A DNA stretch of 64,000 nucleotides from contig NW_024037057.1 in the NCBI RefSeq assembly GCF_015706575.1, positions 372,001 to 436,000 on the forward strand. Reading direction: 5' to 3'. Shown piece after piece: positions 11,029 through 22,137 of this stretch. The notes beneath the pieces are model-generated. The model ran no database searches. It was not told the origin of the DNA and worked only from the letters and a program-made list of their open reading frames with translations. Positions within the stretch are counted from its first letter, which is position 1; every line of letters starts with the position of its first letter. The DNA is from Patiria miniata. Taxonomy: Eukaryota; Echinodermata; Asteroidea; Valvatida; Asterinidae. The translations under genes and the position numbers were made by a program.

Positions 11029-14000
11029 ATGCATCCTCTGAGTTTCGCTGTGTTCTTACCTTTTGGTTTGGTCATCTTCGCTGTGCTGCCTGTACGAGGA
11101 AAGATGTGTAGTGCCAGGATGAAGGCTGCAGCCGGTGATGATCTTACCACACTCCGTGACAAGACATTCGCGGCGTTCAGACAAGAATGTCGGCTAAACA
11201 AAGACCAACTGGATGAGAGCAAATGTAAGTAGGTGCTTTATAGCTTTGCCATTAAATCGACGTCAATAAAAGGTCGAAGCGAATTGAATAGACATGTATC
11301 TCAATGAAAACATTGTCTTATTTCCTGTTTGTTTGTTTTTGAATAAGATACAGCTTAATGCAAAAGAAGAGAGAATCGGGTCAAGGAAATGGGGAGAGTT
11401 ACGCACCAGGGCGAATTTTCATTCTGAGTTGTTGGATAAATGTTTTTTTTTTTTATATTGAAAGTCGACTCGAACAATGGAAGTAAGTCTGTCGGCTGAC
11501 CTTTTTTTTTCGTTTTCTGCAGAGACAATCTTAAAAGAGTTCATATTTCATTATTGAAATATCACCCTCAATACTTAAAAAACCTAATTGTCCTAGTTTT
11601 GATCCCAAATAACTCTGTTGTTTGCAAATGAAATTTAACTAACATTTTAGATCATGTAGATTAAGTCTGGCAAAGTTTATTGAGAGAATTTCATCAGCTT
11701 TGTATGCACTTACATAATGTGGATACTGCGCTTAATTGAGAACAGTGGCGGAATGCACGTTCTGCGGCCAAACGCGTCTGAAAGAATGCAGGATCGTCTC
11801 TGATGTCATTGCACTCTTCTTTGATCGTGTGTTGCGCCAATTGATTGGAGAGGTGTGCAATGACTTCAGGGGCAATCCTGCATCTTTCAAAAGATTTTGG
11901 CGGCAGCACACGCCTTCTGTCACTATCTCCAGCTCTGTATCGACACTGGCGCACGCCAAGTTGAAAGTGGCAGATTCTGAAAGTGGTTATTTTTTTCCCC
12001 GTATAGTGTACCCTTTTGCAAAAAGCTGACGAAACTAGCTCCATGACATTTGTCATGCCTTGTTTACATGATCTTAAATTTTGGTTTGATCCCATTGGTA
12101 ATTCAGATCAAAAGTTGGCCTTTTTGACACGTAGTATATGTATTTCGAGGAACTGGAAAGCTGCTATCCTAACAGTATGACACTGGTGGCAGACATACCG
12201 TTCGACGCAAGTTTCTACTGCATTTTTTTTTCGATGACTAGGGTTGGCACGTGTTAAATAATAATAATAATAAAACACTTTCAACTAAGATCAAAGCGTT
12301 TTCCCCCGATCATTGGACCAATTAAACATTCGAAATACCATCTCAGCTCCCTGGGGAGTATACAGCTCGATGCAGGTACCCATTAGGTACCCATTAACTC
12401 CTGGGTGGAGAGAAGCAATGAGGGACAAAGTGCCTTGCTCAAGGGCACACGCTCCATGACCCCAGGCTGGACTCGAACCCACAACCCGCAGCTTTACCCA
12501 CTTACCACGAATACTGTGCCCTTAACCACGAGGCCACAGCACTCCACACATGCACGTCTTAAGGGCGCCCGCGTCAGCCTGGACGCAGTGTATTGTCTTG
12601 TTTAACTTGTGTTCAACATTTCACAGTTGAGAGTGCTTCGAGAGGAAAACAATTAGATGATTTGATTTTAATTTGGCAAAACAGCTTGCTCCTTCTCTAC
12701 CGTGGCTGCACATAGACCCACGTTCAAGTTCATCCTGAAGCCACTCAGTATGCCTTTCCGTTTGGACTTCGCTGTGAACATCAAGCGCGGTGCTGAAATT
12801 GCTCTGGCAGAGAACACGACACATGGGTCCATCTTTGCTGAGATAAGTGAGTGGTAAGTCTTAAATAAGAAATTCAGTATATAGAAAGATCTTATTAAGC
12901 GACGCTGCCGCCGCCACCGCAACCGCCCCCACCACATCACGAATAAAGTTCCTCTGGGAAACGTCTGATTGTTAGAGATAATTCATCACCGTCACCACAA
13001 AGTGACACTAACATCGAAAAATCGATATTTTGTGATTTTGATTTTTTTCCCCTAATTGGTGAATAATGACACATAATCTGTCACCTCAAGAAGCTACTAC
13101 ACAGAGTTAAATAGTTTTGTCAAAATTTTAATTAAAGTTAATTCACGTTTGGCACTCAATAGGTCAAACGTGAACATGGGTTTTCTCGAAGTTTACTATA
13201 CCATTCTTTCGCGTGAAAACTGCCTGCATACTCATCACGAAGTAACATAAAATGCCATGTGATATGCGCGACTCACTTCTGGCGTTTTCACGAGTCGGTC
13301 TCGAGTCGCTATTTTTTTTAGGTGTTGGGCTGAAGTTATTGTACAAGTTTACTATTTTTGTTATTCTGTTCAGCAAATTCTTCTCGGGAACTGTTTGTCA
13401 AAATAATCAAGTATCATATTACAAACAAATAAAGATTCCAATGTTTAATCTTTGAAAATCAATATAAAATCAACTGTAACAGATTTGAATTTGTTTTCTT
13501 TTATGGTAATCGATACAATATTGCATGGTCTTCATGATTGGTATTAAGTGCAAAATCACGCGAAGCCTTATAATTTGAAATTGGCAAAAGATGTAAACTT
13601 GCTTTCAACGATGTGAGTGTCTACCTATGCTGTAATTCAGAAAGGTATTACAGGTGACGTCGTAAAATGTTAGAGTGCCATCTAGTCTTGTTACTAATCC
13701 GTTCGCACGAATTAGTAATTCGTTCGCACGAATTAGTAAAATTCGTTCGAACGAATTACTAATAACAATTCGTGGGAACGAATTAGTAATTCGTGGGAAC
13801 GACTTATTAATTCGTTCGCACAAATTACTAATTCGTTACCACAAACTACTAATTCGTGCGCACTAATTACTCATTCGTTCCCACGAATTACTTATTCGTG
13901 CGCACGAATTACTTATTCGTTACCACGAATTACTAATTCGTGCGCACGAATTAACTAATTATTTTCCCACGAATTACTAATTCGTTCCAACGAATTACTA

Positions 14001-15742
14001 ATTCGTCCCGCGAATTACTAATTTGTGCGCACGAATTACTAATTTCGTTCCCACGAATTACTTACTCGTTCGCACGAATTGCTAATTCGTTCCCACGAAT
14101 TACCAACTTGTTCCCACGAATTACTGGCATGTTCCCGGATGCACGAGTTGGCAATTCGTTTCCACGATTTAGGAAAACGTGCGAACGAAATAGTAATTCT
14201 TGCGAACGAATTACCAATTCGTGCGAACGAAATAGAAATTTGTGCGAACGAATTAGCAATTCGTGCAAACGAATTAGCAATTCATGCGTGGCTAGACGGG
14301 GTAGATCCAGGGTCCGTGTACAGTGTAGGTGCACAATAACGTTACACGCAACGAAGAAACGTATAACCTGAGACCTTACTTTTCTCATTAAAATAATTTC
14401 TGACTTAAATGATATTTATACATCGCACTTTCTGTGGCATCATTTACCATGTTTCAGTGAACACAAGTTTATAATTACTCGGCAAAACTGACAAATTATC
14501 CCCTAAACTGCCGCCTGTTTTGAATTAGTGACCCAATACTTTCGTACTACACGACACGGAAAAAAAACAAATAAATTGCATCAACTCCTCTCTGTGTTTT
14601 TACGCTAAGTTTGCAAAGTGACTTTGACTGCCTTAAATTCCTGTCCACGTGGAAAGAGAAAAGTATCAAAGTACTTCGAGCGTGATGTTAGCCGATACTT
14701 CCAGTGGGTTAAACTGAGACTGCAGGCATCCATTTGCTGATTATCCGTATTTCATATTTTGAGTGCGCATGCGCGCAGACTAAATGAGCGGCTCAAACAT
14801 ACGTGCACGATTTACTCTATATTGTTTGCTGCCCCAACGACAACTTTTACACAAATTGCACGTTCGGGTCGAAAAACAGCTCTTAAAAGTACTCATTTCA
14901 TGACAGACACAATAGTCGTTATTATTTCATCACACCGAAAAAATGACGGAAATGTCTTCGGGCATTCCACAACCTCTTTAATGAGTTGGCGAACTAATTA
15001 ATCATAAGTACACTTCGTGAAAACTTAACAATCAGATAACGTCGTGTTCAAGTTTTTCAAGAGGTGACTCTACTCGTGTGTTTTAGCTATGGGCAGAGTA
15101 ATGTAACCTAGTCATTTTTTTCCAAGTCAAGTCAAGTCTCAAGTCTTTTTTTTCATGTCAAGTAAAGTCTCAAGTATTTTTTTTTCACAAGTTAAGTCAA
15201 GTCCCGAGTATTTTTATTTGTTTTAGTTAAGTCAGCTCGTGTCTAGAAACACACATGTTCTACCTAACAGGGGTTAAGGTCACTTCGTGGTGACGGTGAC
15301 AAATTTTTAGCTTGTCGTAGAAGAGATAAGATGGTGGAATGTTACCATTACATTTCAAAGGCTGCTCCGGTTAGGGCACGAATGCAATGATACACATTTC
15401 AAGAAGGTTGAAAGCAAAACATTTCCCCCCCCCATACCAGATATTGCAGGTTTGTCGAATACTCGTTCAGTGATAAGACCCTGCTACTTGTTTGATCAAG
15501 GGTGTAGTGACGTGTTTTCACAACACTACGAGGCAGGTTTAGTTAACGCAAGTGAATACCGCCCCTTCTGGATAGGCTACCAAGAGGGCGTGGTCAAGGT
15601 CGGTAAAGGTGGACAAGAGGAGGCTTTCTTGGAGTGGGACGCCGGTTCACATCACCAGCGAGTAGCAACTCAAGTACGTATTGGTATCGCTTCACGGGCT
15701 TACGACAACGGAGATTGGGTGTTTTACACATTTTGCGAGTGA
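11029..15742 (+). CDS. Secreted protein with one PF12248-type domain
   Basis: Three exons give a 216-aa protein: 11029-11224, 12685-12846 and 15450-15742. All junctions are GT-AG and the phases join (1 then 1). Exon 1 encodes a hydrophobic N-terminus (LPFGLVIFAVLPVRG, about residues 8-24) typical of a signal peptide, then a short charged stretch. Exons 2 and 3 encode a domain that I recognise as the farnesoic acid O-methyltransferase domain (PF12248): FKFILKP near the start, SLSNTRSVIR, YRPFWIGYQEGVVKVGKGG, and a final WVFYTFCE. Despite the name, in most animals the domain has no demonstrated methyltransferase activity and is seen in secreted or surface proteins, so a binding role is more likely (inference). 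Intron 2 contains a palindromic minisatellite. The upstream region is duplicated. The exon chain is by hand, so an extra exon could have been missed. Confidence 0.75.
12335..12545 (-). repeat. tRNA-like SINE fragment in intron 1
   Basis: Contains AGTGCCTTGCTCAAGGGCAC followed by CTGGACTCGAACCCACAAC, which is the complement of a tRNA B-box. It ends in CTTAACCACGAGGCCAC, the complement of an A-box-like segment. Sequences of this type are dispersed in many animal genomes. It lies in intron 1 (11225-12684) of the PF12248 gene. Confidence 0.6.
13690..14290. repeat. Palindromic ~21-22-bp minisatellite
   Basis: About 25 to 30 copies of a unit like AATTCGTTCGCACGAATTACT. Each unit contains an imperfect inverted repeat of 16-18 bases centred on (G/T)(C/G)GCAC or TCCCAC. 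The phase drifts and units vary mainly at the palindrome centre. From about 14160 the spacer changes to forms such as AAATAGTAATTC. The open frames through it come from the repeat and are not genes. It lies in intron 2 (12847-15449) of the PF12248 gene. Confidence 0.9.
15105..15245 (+). repeat. Degenerate CAAGTCAAGT tandem repeat with T tracts
   Basis: Units of AAGTCAAGTC and CTCAAGT alternate with runs of six to nine T, four times over about 140 bases. Located near the end of intron 2 of the PF12248 gene. Confidence 0.7.
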
Positions 15743-17549
15743 GAATTTATTCGGACCGTTGGTACATTAGTTGAAGAGTTTAAATTATTCACGTAAGTGG
15801 AATTGAGTCACTAATCATACGGCACTGTGAATTGAAAATAAAACACACAAAAAACAGAAGAAAAAAAAATTAGATTTGGTGGATTTCTTGGTATAGACCA
15901 TGTACCTTTGTCGTCATTCAAACGTGTAAGACAGACATTTGCCGATCTTTTTGCATGTTATAAACCCCACAGTTTTTACACCAGTAACACTTACAGAGAT
16001 ACTAATCAGTGCAGAAAAGAACTCTTTGCTGAAGGTTGACAACTCATCATCACAACATCAAATTTGAAAACAAATGTAGCATGGTATGTACCAAGCTTTG
16101 TCGAAGATGTGAACGAATTTGTTTTATTTTGCCTATAGTTCATCTTGTTTGTCTTTAATATATATTTCAAATCCCTTCGAGAAGAGGACATTTCGTCCCA
16201 TTATTCACTGTCAAAACTCATTTGATCTCTGATGACATTTGCGACACTGTTTTATCTACAAAAATTGGAAGATGGTTTATGTTAACAATTTGACAGTAAT
16301 TGTGAAGGTTAAATCTTTGTACTCCTTGCATTTATGCTTACTGTATTCCGAAGTAGTTAACAGATCAGTGGGCATTTATTTCCCAATCATTGCCTTGTGA
16401 ATATGCTAGATTATTGTAGTTTTTTGTGTTGTTCATTTCTAGCTGAGTAAGCGTTCAACCAAGGTTCATAAAACAAATCAATCAATTAACAAAAAGGCAT
16501 AACTTTCTGTGCCTTTTAAACTAGTCTCCTTTTATTTCACTATAATACATCCATTGAAGGCTGGAACATTTTTACTTTTTGAAATCACGATTCCATTGTT
16601 TGAATTTAGTCCGTAGCTATATACAGGTACTTAAAGTTACCTAAAATAAAATGAAATAGCCTTCACATTATACTGTTTGACGCAACCTGCCTGGCCCACA
16701 TGTTTGTACTTAGTTGGTTTGCATAATGCAAATTCGCTCAGCCTGTGCAATATTTCGTCGTAACACATCTTACTCTGTAATGTGTTATAGAAAGGCCTAG
16801 GGTCTGTTCCCCTCATCAGAATGAGTCGTCACATAGTTAGAGCTGTTTTTATTAAAGATCGTTGTTTTGTTCTGGAAACCTGTCTACAAAGTGTTTACCT
16901 CGTTGTGTCGATCCCCCTTGGGTGTGGCGGCCATGCCGTGCTGTGCTGCTATACCGTTGTAACAATACATTTAAATCAAGAAAACCTGTCTCATCACAGA
17001 ATATCAATGACTAATAATTTAAACATCGACAAAGTTTGTTTTGGGAGTTGTACTGCTTTTGTAGTTTTATGTTGAGGTTGCTTAATTGTTTCTTAATTCA
17101 CAAGTGTCAAACACTAAACTTTACCAGCAAATTACAGCTAGGGTGCCCATTAAGACACCAGAATGTATTGTTTTCACACGCTTACTATTTTGGGAGGGAA
17201 TACAGCTCACAATGTCAGACATATTTTGACAGAAAACGTGAAGGGAAGACTTTCAAACCTACTTGAAAAAAACAATATTAGAGTTTCATGATTGTGCAAT
17301 AATATTTTACAAAATGTAGGTTGTTGCCGTGTTGTCCCTGGTTATTTATTTGTCGTTGACTTATTGTAGTTGTTTCTTCATCTTAAAGGGAAAATACATC
17401 ATTTGCAAACATTAAAAAATAAAACTACCAAATCATTTTGAAATACCTTGCTGGACTGTTAGTGAATGACAGTGTAAAGCATCCTGTAAAATCATGGCAC
17501 CTGGTATACTGTCATTTTCAAGAAAAGTGGTATTTTTGTATCAATTTTC
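15743..17549. other. 3' flank and intergenic DNA, no gene recognised
   Basis: An AATAAAA motif about 90 bases after the stop of the PF12248 gene (near 15836) could be its polyadenylation signal. The rest is AT-rich with no supported coding region. Confidence 0.5.
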
Positions 17550-17573
17550 AACGCTGATCGGCCGATCAGCGTT
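17550..17573. repeat. Perfect 24-bp palindrome
   Basis: AACGCTGATCGG followed by its exact reverse complement, with no spacer. The flanks TTTC and GGAAA extend the symmetry imperfectly. Confidence 0.9.
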
Positions 17574-17670
17574 GGAAACAACTGGCTTTTTCCCCCCAAA
17601 TGCTGGCCACAATTGACCATCGCACTTGTTTGCAATCGATTACAAACCTATGAACGGGTACGAGCCAGCT

Positions 17671-17751
17671 AGACTGGTTCCCTGACCTTACAATTCCCCA
17701 ATGTATGTACACTGCTCTGTTTCTTCTTATATGGAGTCAGGGAACCAGACT
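17671..17751. repeat. Short foldback with AGACTGGTTCCCTGAC arms
   Basis: AGACTGGTTCCCTGAC at 17671-17686 is inverted at 17736-17751. The core CTGGTTCCC also forms the tip of the inverted repeats of the element at 31230-31956, so the two may belong to one family. Confidence 0.75.
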
Positions 17752-18435
17752 ACAGGAAAATGATCGTTTTTTTTCTTAGTTTTATAGCATTTTCGAACCC
17801 AAAACCTCAAAAAAGTCAGTGTAACTATATTTGCTATATAATTCCAACCCCACAATTCCATCCATTTCTGAAAATTACAGCAAAAGCAAACATGTATATT
17901 CCCTTTAAGAACAAAATAAGGAAAATGCCGTTAGTGTAAAACTGCACCAATACTGAGGTTTGTCAAGACTACTTGATGATATCTGGAGACAAGGAAAATG
18001 CGCACTATTTGGGGGTATAAAAGGATCAATTTTCGATCGTTAATATGTCATCAAGCTTATTCGGTCACTTATGCCTAAGAACATGTTATTTAAGTAAGGG
18101 TGTATGAGTTGAATCACAAAAAAAAACTTTAAAAAATAAAGGTAAATCGTATACCCAAATATGGGAATAAATACATTACCCGGCAGGGGTTTACAATTTA
18201 TGCAAATTACGTATATTTGGGTCAAAATTAAGGCTGGCATCCACCTACATTTTCTTCTTCACCCTTTGACTGGTAACCTGCTATTAGCGAACAATGCCGT
18301 CCAAAGTTATACCACCTTGGATGGTCCACTGGACCAGCCTTCTCACATCAGAATCGTCCACATTTTTCACAGGGGTTAAGTGAACTGAGAATAATGATAT
18401 TTGGGATAAAAGGTTATATAGCGATAACGTGAGAC

Positions 18436-18620
18436 CATAGAACTATATTAAATTACTAGAGCGCTAATTCTTCATTCTTGCGCGCGGAGAAGCTTTGAAG
18501 CCGTTCTGGGCGCAGACATTTTGAATTCGTGTGCGTGTTGTAGAACATTATGAATTGAGATGGATTGAATTTTGAAGTTGTATTCCATTGTCCTCCTTAA
18601 AGTGTATCCAACCAAAATTA
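18436..18620 (-). mobile_element. Half copy of the 38.2-kb MITE
   Basis: Begins with a close copy of the 33-base terminal repeat seen at 38205 (CATAGAACTATATTAAATTA). It continues through sequence that is the reverse complement of about 38540-38697 (TTTGAAGCCGTTCTGGGCGC, GACATTTTGAATTCGTG). The other terminus is missing, so it is a truncated copy. Confidence 0.7.
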
Positions 18621-19139
18621 GACAGCCAGCCAAACTCCTATCAAAGAACAATGAGGGAGTCAGGAAGTAGCGCCAAGCTCCAAGTTTAATCGTCAGTGAA
18701 AAAGGAGTGAAACTTTGTAACAAGAAGTAGAAAAAAATAGACTAAGTAATGTGGCTCGCTATGAATACTTAAATACACAGTTTAAGGTTGACTAAACACG
18801 ACATAATCTTAAATCTAAAAAAAAACATGCAATAATTAAGAAAAAGCGTGTGAATGATTGTATCGGACCTTTGAATAAAAGATGATACCCAGCAATAACA
18901 ACACGCGTAAAGCGCGAAATAAACCTGTGCCGATTTTCTATAAAACATAAATGTACATGTAAACCGCGCAATGTTATTAACCAGTTGCGTTATGGCCGAT
19001 CGACATAGACGAGTTTGTTTACATAAAATCGAGTCAGCTTTCCCGGGTTTGTGTAGGGAAGCTGGTCCTAAGACAAGATAAGTTTGCGGACGCACAATGT
19101 GAATAAATCTCTTTTATGAGTATGTATGGTTCTGTCAAG
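18621..19139. other. No gene recognised
   Basis: Non-coding DNA between the truncated MITE and the end of the Penelope-like element. No supported features. Confidence 0.45.
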
Positions 19140-21310
19140 AACCGGAGGGACTCAACGTTTCGAACAGAATGATCTGCCCCTCGTCAGGAGAATGAGGGAT
19201 TCCAACGATGATGCAATGTTAAAAGGATGGGTGCGGTGAGGCATGAGCAGGATGCAAACTGGTGAAGCTCGGACACAGTGAAGCTGAGAAGGATGCAATT
19301 TGACTGAGGGATGCTGGATGATCACTGGAGCGTGTCAGTACACAGTGAGGGGACAAAGGGGAAGGAGCTCAGGGTATAGGTACCCATAGGCGAGAACTGA
19401 ACCTAAGTTGTCCTGGGTATAGGAGACTCATCGGACTTGGACTTGAGGATGGGGCGCCAGATGTCGCTGATGTTGAAACCGATGTCTTGAGGAACAGTGT
19501 GATGCTTGGTGATCTCGATGGCTTCAGTGATGCGCCGGGGGTACCAGCGGTTGATGCTAGTGAGTAGTTCTGCTTGGCTCCAGTTGATTGGGTGGTCCTC
19601 GGCGTGGCAGTGTTTGACGATGGAAGATTTCTCGAAGTCTCCCTTCCTGCCATGGGCTTTGTGTTCATTGAGTCTGCATATATGGTGGGGAGGTCCCTGC
19701 CAGTCTCGCCGATTTACACTTTGCCACATTGACATGGAATCGTGTACACCCCTGGTCTGCATTCTGGGTCACCCCGATCCTTGTGTGAAGTCAGCAAGTT
19801 CTGCATCTTCAGAGGGGCTATGTGGAAGACTCGAATTCCATGTTTTTGGAGGCTGCGTTGAATGTGATGAGAAGTGGTGCCTGAGTAGGGGAGGGTGATG
19901 GAACTAGGGGCCCTAACTAGTTGGCTTTGGGTATAGGAGACCCTACGGCCGGGAATGGTTCTTCGGTCTTGTGTCTTGACTTGGCTGGGCTTGTATCCGT
20001 TGCGCTGCAGTGCTGTGGTGATGTGATGGAGTTCTTGAGGTAGGTGTTCGTCGTCGCAGACGAGGGCTCGGTTGACGGAGTACTTGATTTTTAGGTGGTG
20101 GAATGAGTTGCTGTGCAGGTATCGGTCCGTGTGGGTGAGCTTGCGGTAGACACTGCGAGCAAGACTTCCGTCTGGCTTTCTGGACACCTCAACGTCAAGA
20201 AATGGGATGTTGCCATCTCTTTCTTGTTCCATGGTAAACTGTATGCGGCTGTGAAGCTTGTTGAGGTGTTCCAAGAAGAGCTGGGGGTTGTCTTGCCTAT
20301 GTTGCCTTCCATTGCCTTCAAATTCTTCCATGAACAAGTCAGCCAGAACCGGAAATATATGAGATCCCGTGGAGGTTCCAGCCGACTGTTCGAATAATTT
20401 GTCCCGCCATCTAAAGCTGGATGAGATGACACATGTGAGAAGCAGATCTTGAAGCTAGTCAGGGGTGAAGTAAGTGCGGTACGATAGCAAGTACAGTGTG
20501 GCCTCAACCTTGCGGTCATACTCAGCCTTGTCTATGAGGATAGTGGCGTTCCCCTTGTCCGCTCGATGGATGTGGACGGACTTGTCATGGCGAAGTGATG
20601 TGATGGCTGACCGGTCTGGGCTGGAGATGTTGGGCTTTGCTGGCTTGTGTTTGCGGAGGGCTTCGTTAATCTGCAGGCGGATCTCATCGGCCGCAGATTT
20701 GTCGAGGTGGCGGCAAAGCTCATGTCCAATGACAGAACCTTTGTCTTTGCGGCAGAAAGGGTACGCTGGCTCAGGTTGACTACGGTGTGTTTGGTTAACG
20801 ACTCTTGGGAACGGAGGGGAGACTTGATGGGATGCACCGAACATCTCATCGGGTTGGGGGCCTGGGGACGTAGGCATATATATAAGATCCCATGTGTAGG
20901 GTTGGGGGCAGTAGGCATGGGGATATAGGAGATCCCATTACCTGGGTGTGGCGCTTGGTGATCCTTGCGAATTTCTTGATCTGACGGCTGCGGGATATTT
21001 CGGAGGCGTGGTTACTAGAAGACAGACTGAGGGCAAGTCGCTGAATCTTTTCAAAGTCGCCGTGGGAAACACTAGAACTAAGATGGTCACGGGTGGTGGT
21101 GATCTTCCTATCCAAGGATGCAAGGGTAGACCTGGTGGATCTGATGCAGTGGCGGAATAGAGCAAGACTCGCTCTATGCAAAATGGGGCGTGACTTCTTG
21201 CTGCGAACAGGGTCGTGGAGTCGGAGGCCGGGAGGGATGACGTTGGAATCTCTGCATCTTTTCAGAAAGGCCAGGTTGTTGATGTACTGTTTAGTGGTGG
21301 GCTGCGATGT
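19140..21310 (-). pseudogene. Decayed Penelope-like retroelement (reverse transcriptase plus GIY-YIG)
   Basis: Minus strand, several frames. In order: an N-terminal region with LRLHDPVRSKKSRPILHRA and HSTRS-like motifs (about 21.29-20.85 kb); a segment with VHIHRADKGNATILIDKAEYD (about 20.56 kb); FRWRDKLFEQSAGTSTGS and LADLFMEEFE (about 20.38 kb); IPFLDVEVSRKPDGS and VYRKLTHTDRYLHSNS (about 20.15 kb); and a GIY-YIG nuclease start, GVYTIPCQCGKV, at about 19.74 kb. Such elements encode a fused reverse transcriptase and GIY-YIG endonuclease. Frameshifts separate the segments. The stretch expected to hold the catalytic Y-x-D-D is missing between MEEFE and FLEHLNKLH, and a stop codon at 19713-19715 replaces the tyrosine of YIG. 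It is clearly inactive. The 5' side abuts BEL/Pao sequence at about 21.31 kb. Confidence 0.85.
19157..19187 (-). ncRNA. Hammerhead-ribozyme-like core at the Penelope element 3' side
   Basis: On the minus strand, CTGACGA (19181-19187) is followed by a GGGCAG...CTGTTC pair that can form stem II with G-U wobbles, then CGAAAC (to 19157). CUGANGA and GAAA at that spacing are the hammerhead core, and hammerheads are known from Penelope-like elements. I could not establish stems I and III or a clear cleavage triplet, so activity is uncertain. Confidence 0.45.
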
Positions 21311-22137
21311 CGGAACTGCTCTGGAATCGTGGTCTGGCCGTGTTGTCTGCCGGATGCACTGGACTTTGTTATGGAGCCGTATATGTAGCCGAGCACAACC
21401 TCACTGTCGCAATTGAAGTTCACGGCATCTGGCTGGATATCAATTTCGTCTAGGATGAGTTCTGCTATCTCCACTGCCAAGACTGCGCACAGCTCTAGAC
21501 GGGGTATGGTAGGTTTTGACTGAGGAGTCAACTTAGCTTTCCCCTGAAAGAAGTCCACGTCAACTTGTCCAGTTTTGTCAACAGTTCTGAGATAGGCAAC
21601 TGCAGCGACGGCTTTGGTGGATGCGTCTGAAAACACACACAACTCGGTGTGCCGTTCCTTAGATAGGAACTTCGAAGAATAGGTGCGTGGGATGTGAAGC
21701 TGCTTCAACTCCTGAAGCGAATCTCTCCATGCTTCCCATTCTTTCAGCTTTCCTTCAGGGAGGGGTGCATCCCAACTGCAAGTGTCGGTGGTGAGTTCAC
21801 GCAGTATAGCTCTGCCTTGTATGGTGACTGGAACTACCAGGTCAAGTGGATCGAAGAGACTGTTGACTGTCGACAGGACTCCACGGCGTGTGAATGGTTT
21901 GTCGCCACTCGATACCTTGAAGGTAAAGGTGTCTGTCGTGGTCTCCTAGGAAGGTCTTAGACTGCGTTGGACTGGTCCAGTTTCATCTCTAATGCCGAAG
22001 TCTTTTATACCCTTGGCATGATCATCGGAGGGTAACGCCTGCTTCACAGTGGTGCTGTTTGAAGCAATCTTGTGCAGTCGTAGGTTGGATTCAGGAAGTC
22101 TCTTTGCAAAGATATGTTTCTGTGGCATAAGGCTCGA
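21310..22137 (-). pseudogene. BEL/Pao retrotransposon pol fragment
   Basis: Minus-strand translation shows pol of BEL/Pao type. HKIASNST and GIKDFGIRDETGPVQRSL (about 22.07-21.97 kb) match the region between reverse transcriptase and RNase H. It continues in another frame with SLFDPLDLVVPVTIQGRAIL (about 21.85 kb), then HTELCVFSDASTKAVAAVAY and PRLELCAVLAVEIAEL, an RNase H fold with the SDAS acidic site. A stop at about 21.958 kb and one frameshift near 21.95 kb break it. The fragment starts after the reverse transcriptase core and ends after GYIY and VQCIRQTT, where Penelope sequence takes over. No long terminal repeat was seen. Confidence 0.85.

Noticed and set aside
12335..12545. Functional tRNA gene in intron 1
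   Set aside because: The B-box complement is good, but the rest matches a dispersed repeat layout and not a cloverleaf.
13690..14290. Open frames through the palindromic array (on both strands)
   Set aside because: They arise because the repeat lacks stops in some phases. The peptides are periodic and have no gene context.
11029..15742. Farnesoic acid O-methyltransferase enzyme
   Set aside because: Only the PF12248-type domain is present. There is no S-adenosylmethionine-binding fold, so the enzymatic name is not supported.
20091..21181. Plus-strand open frames over the Penelope element
   Set aside because: They are shadows of the minus-strand retroelement coding sequence.
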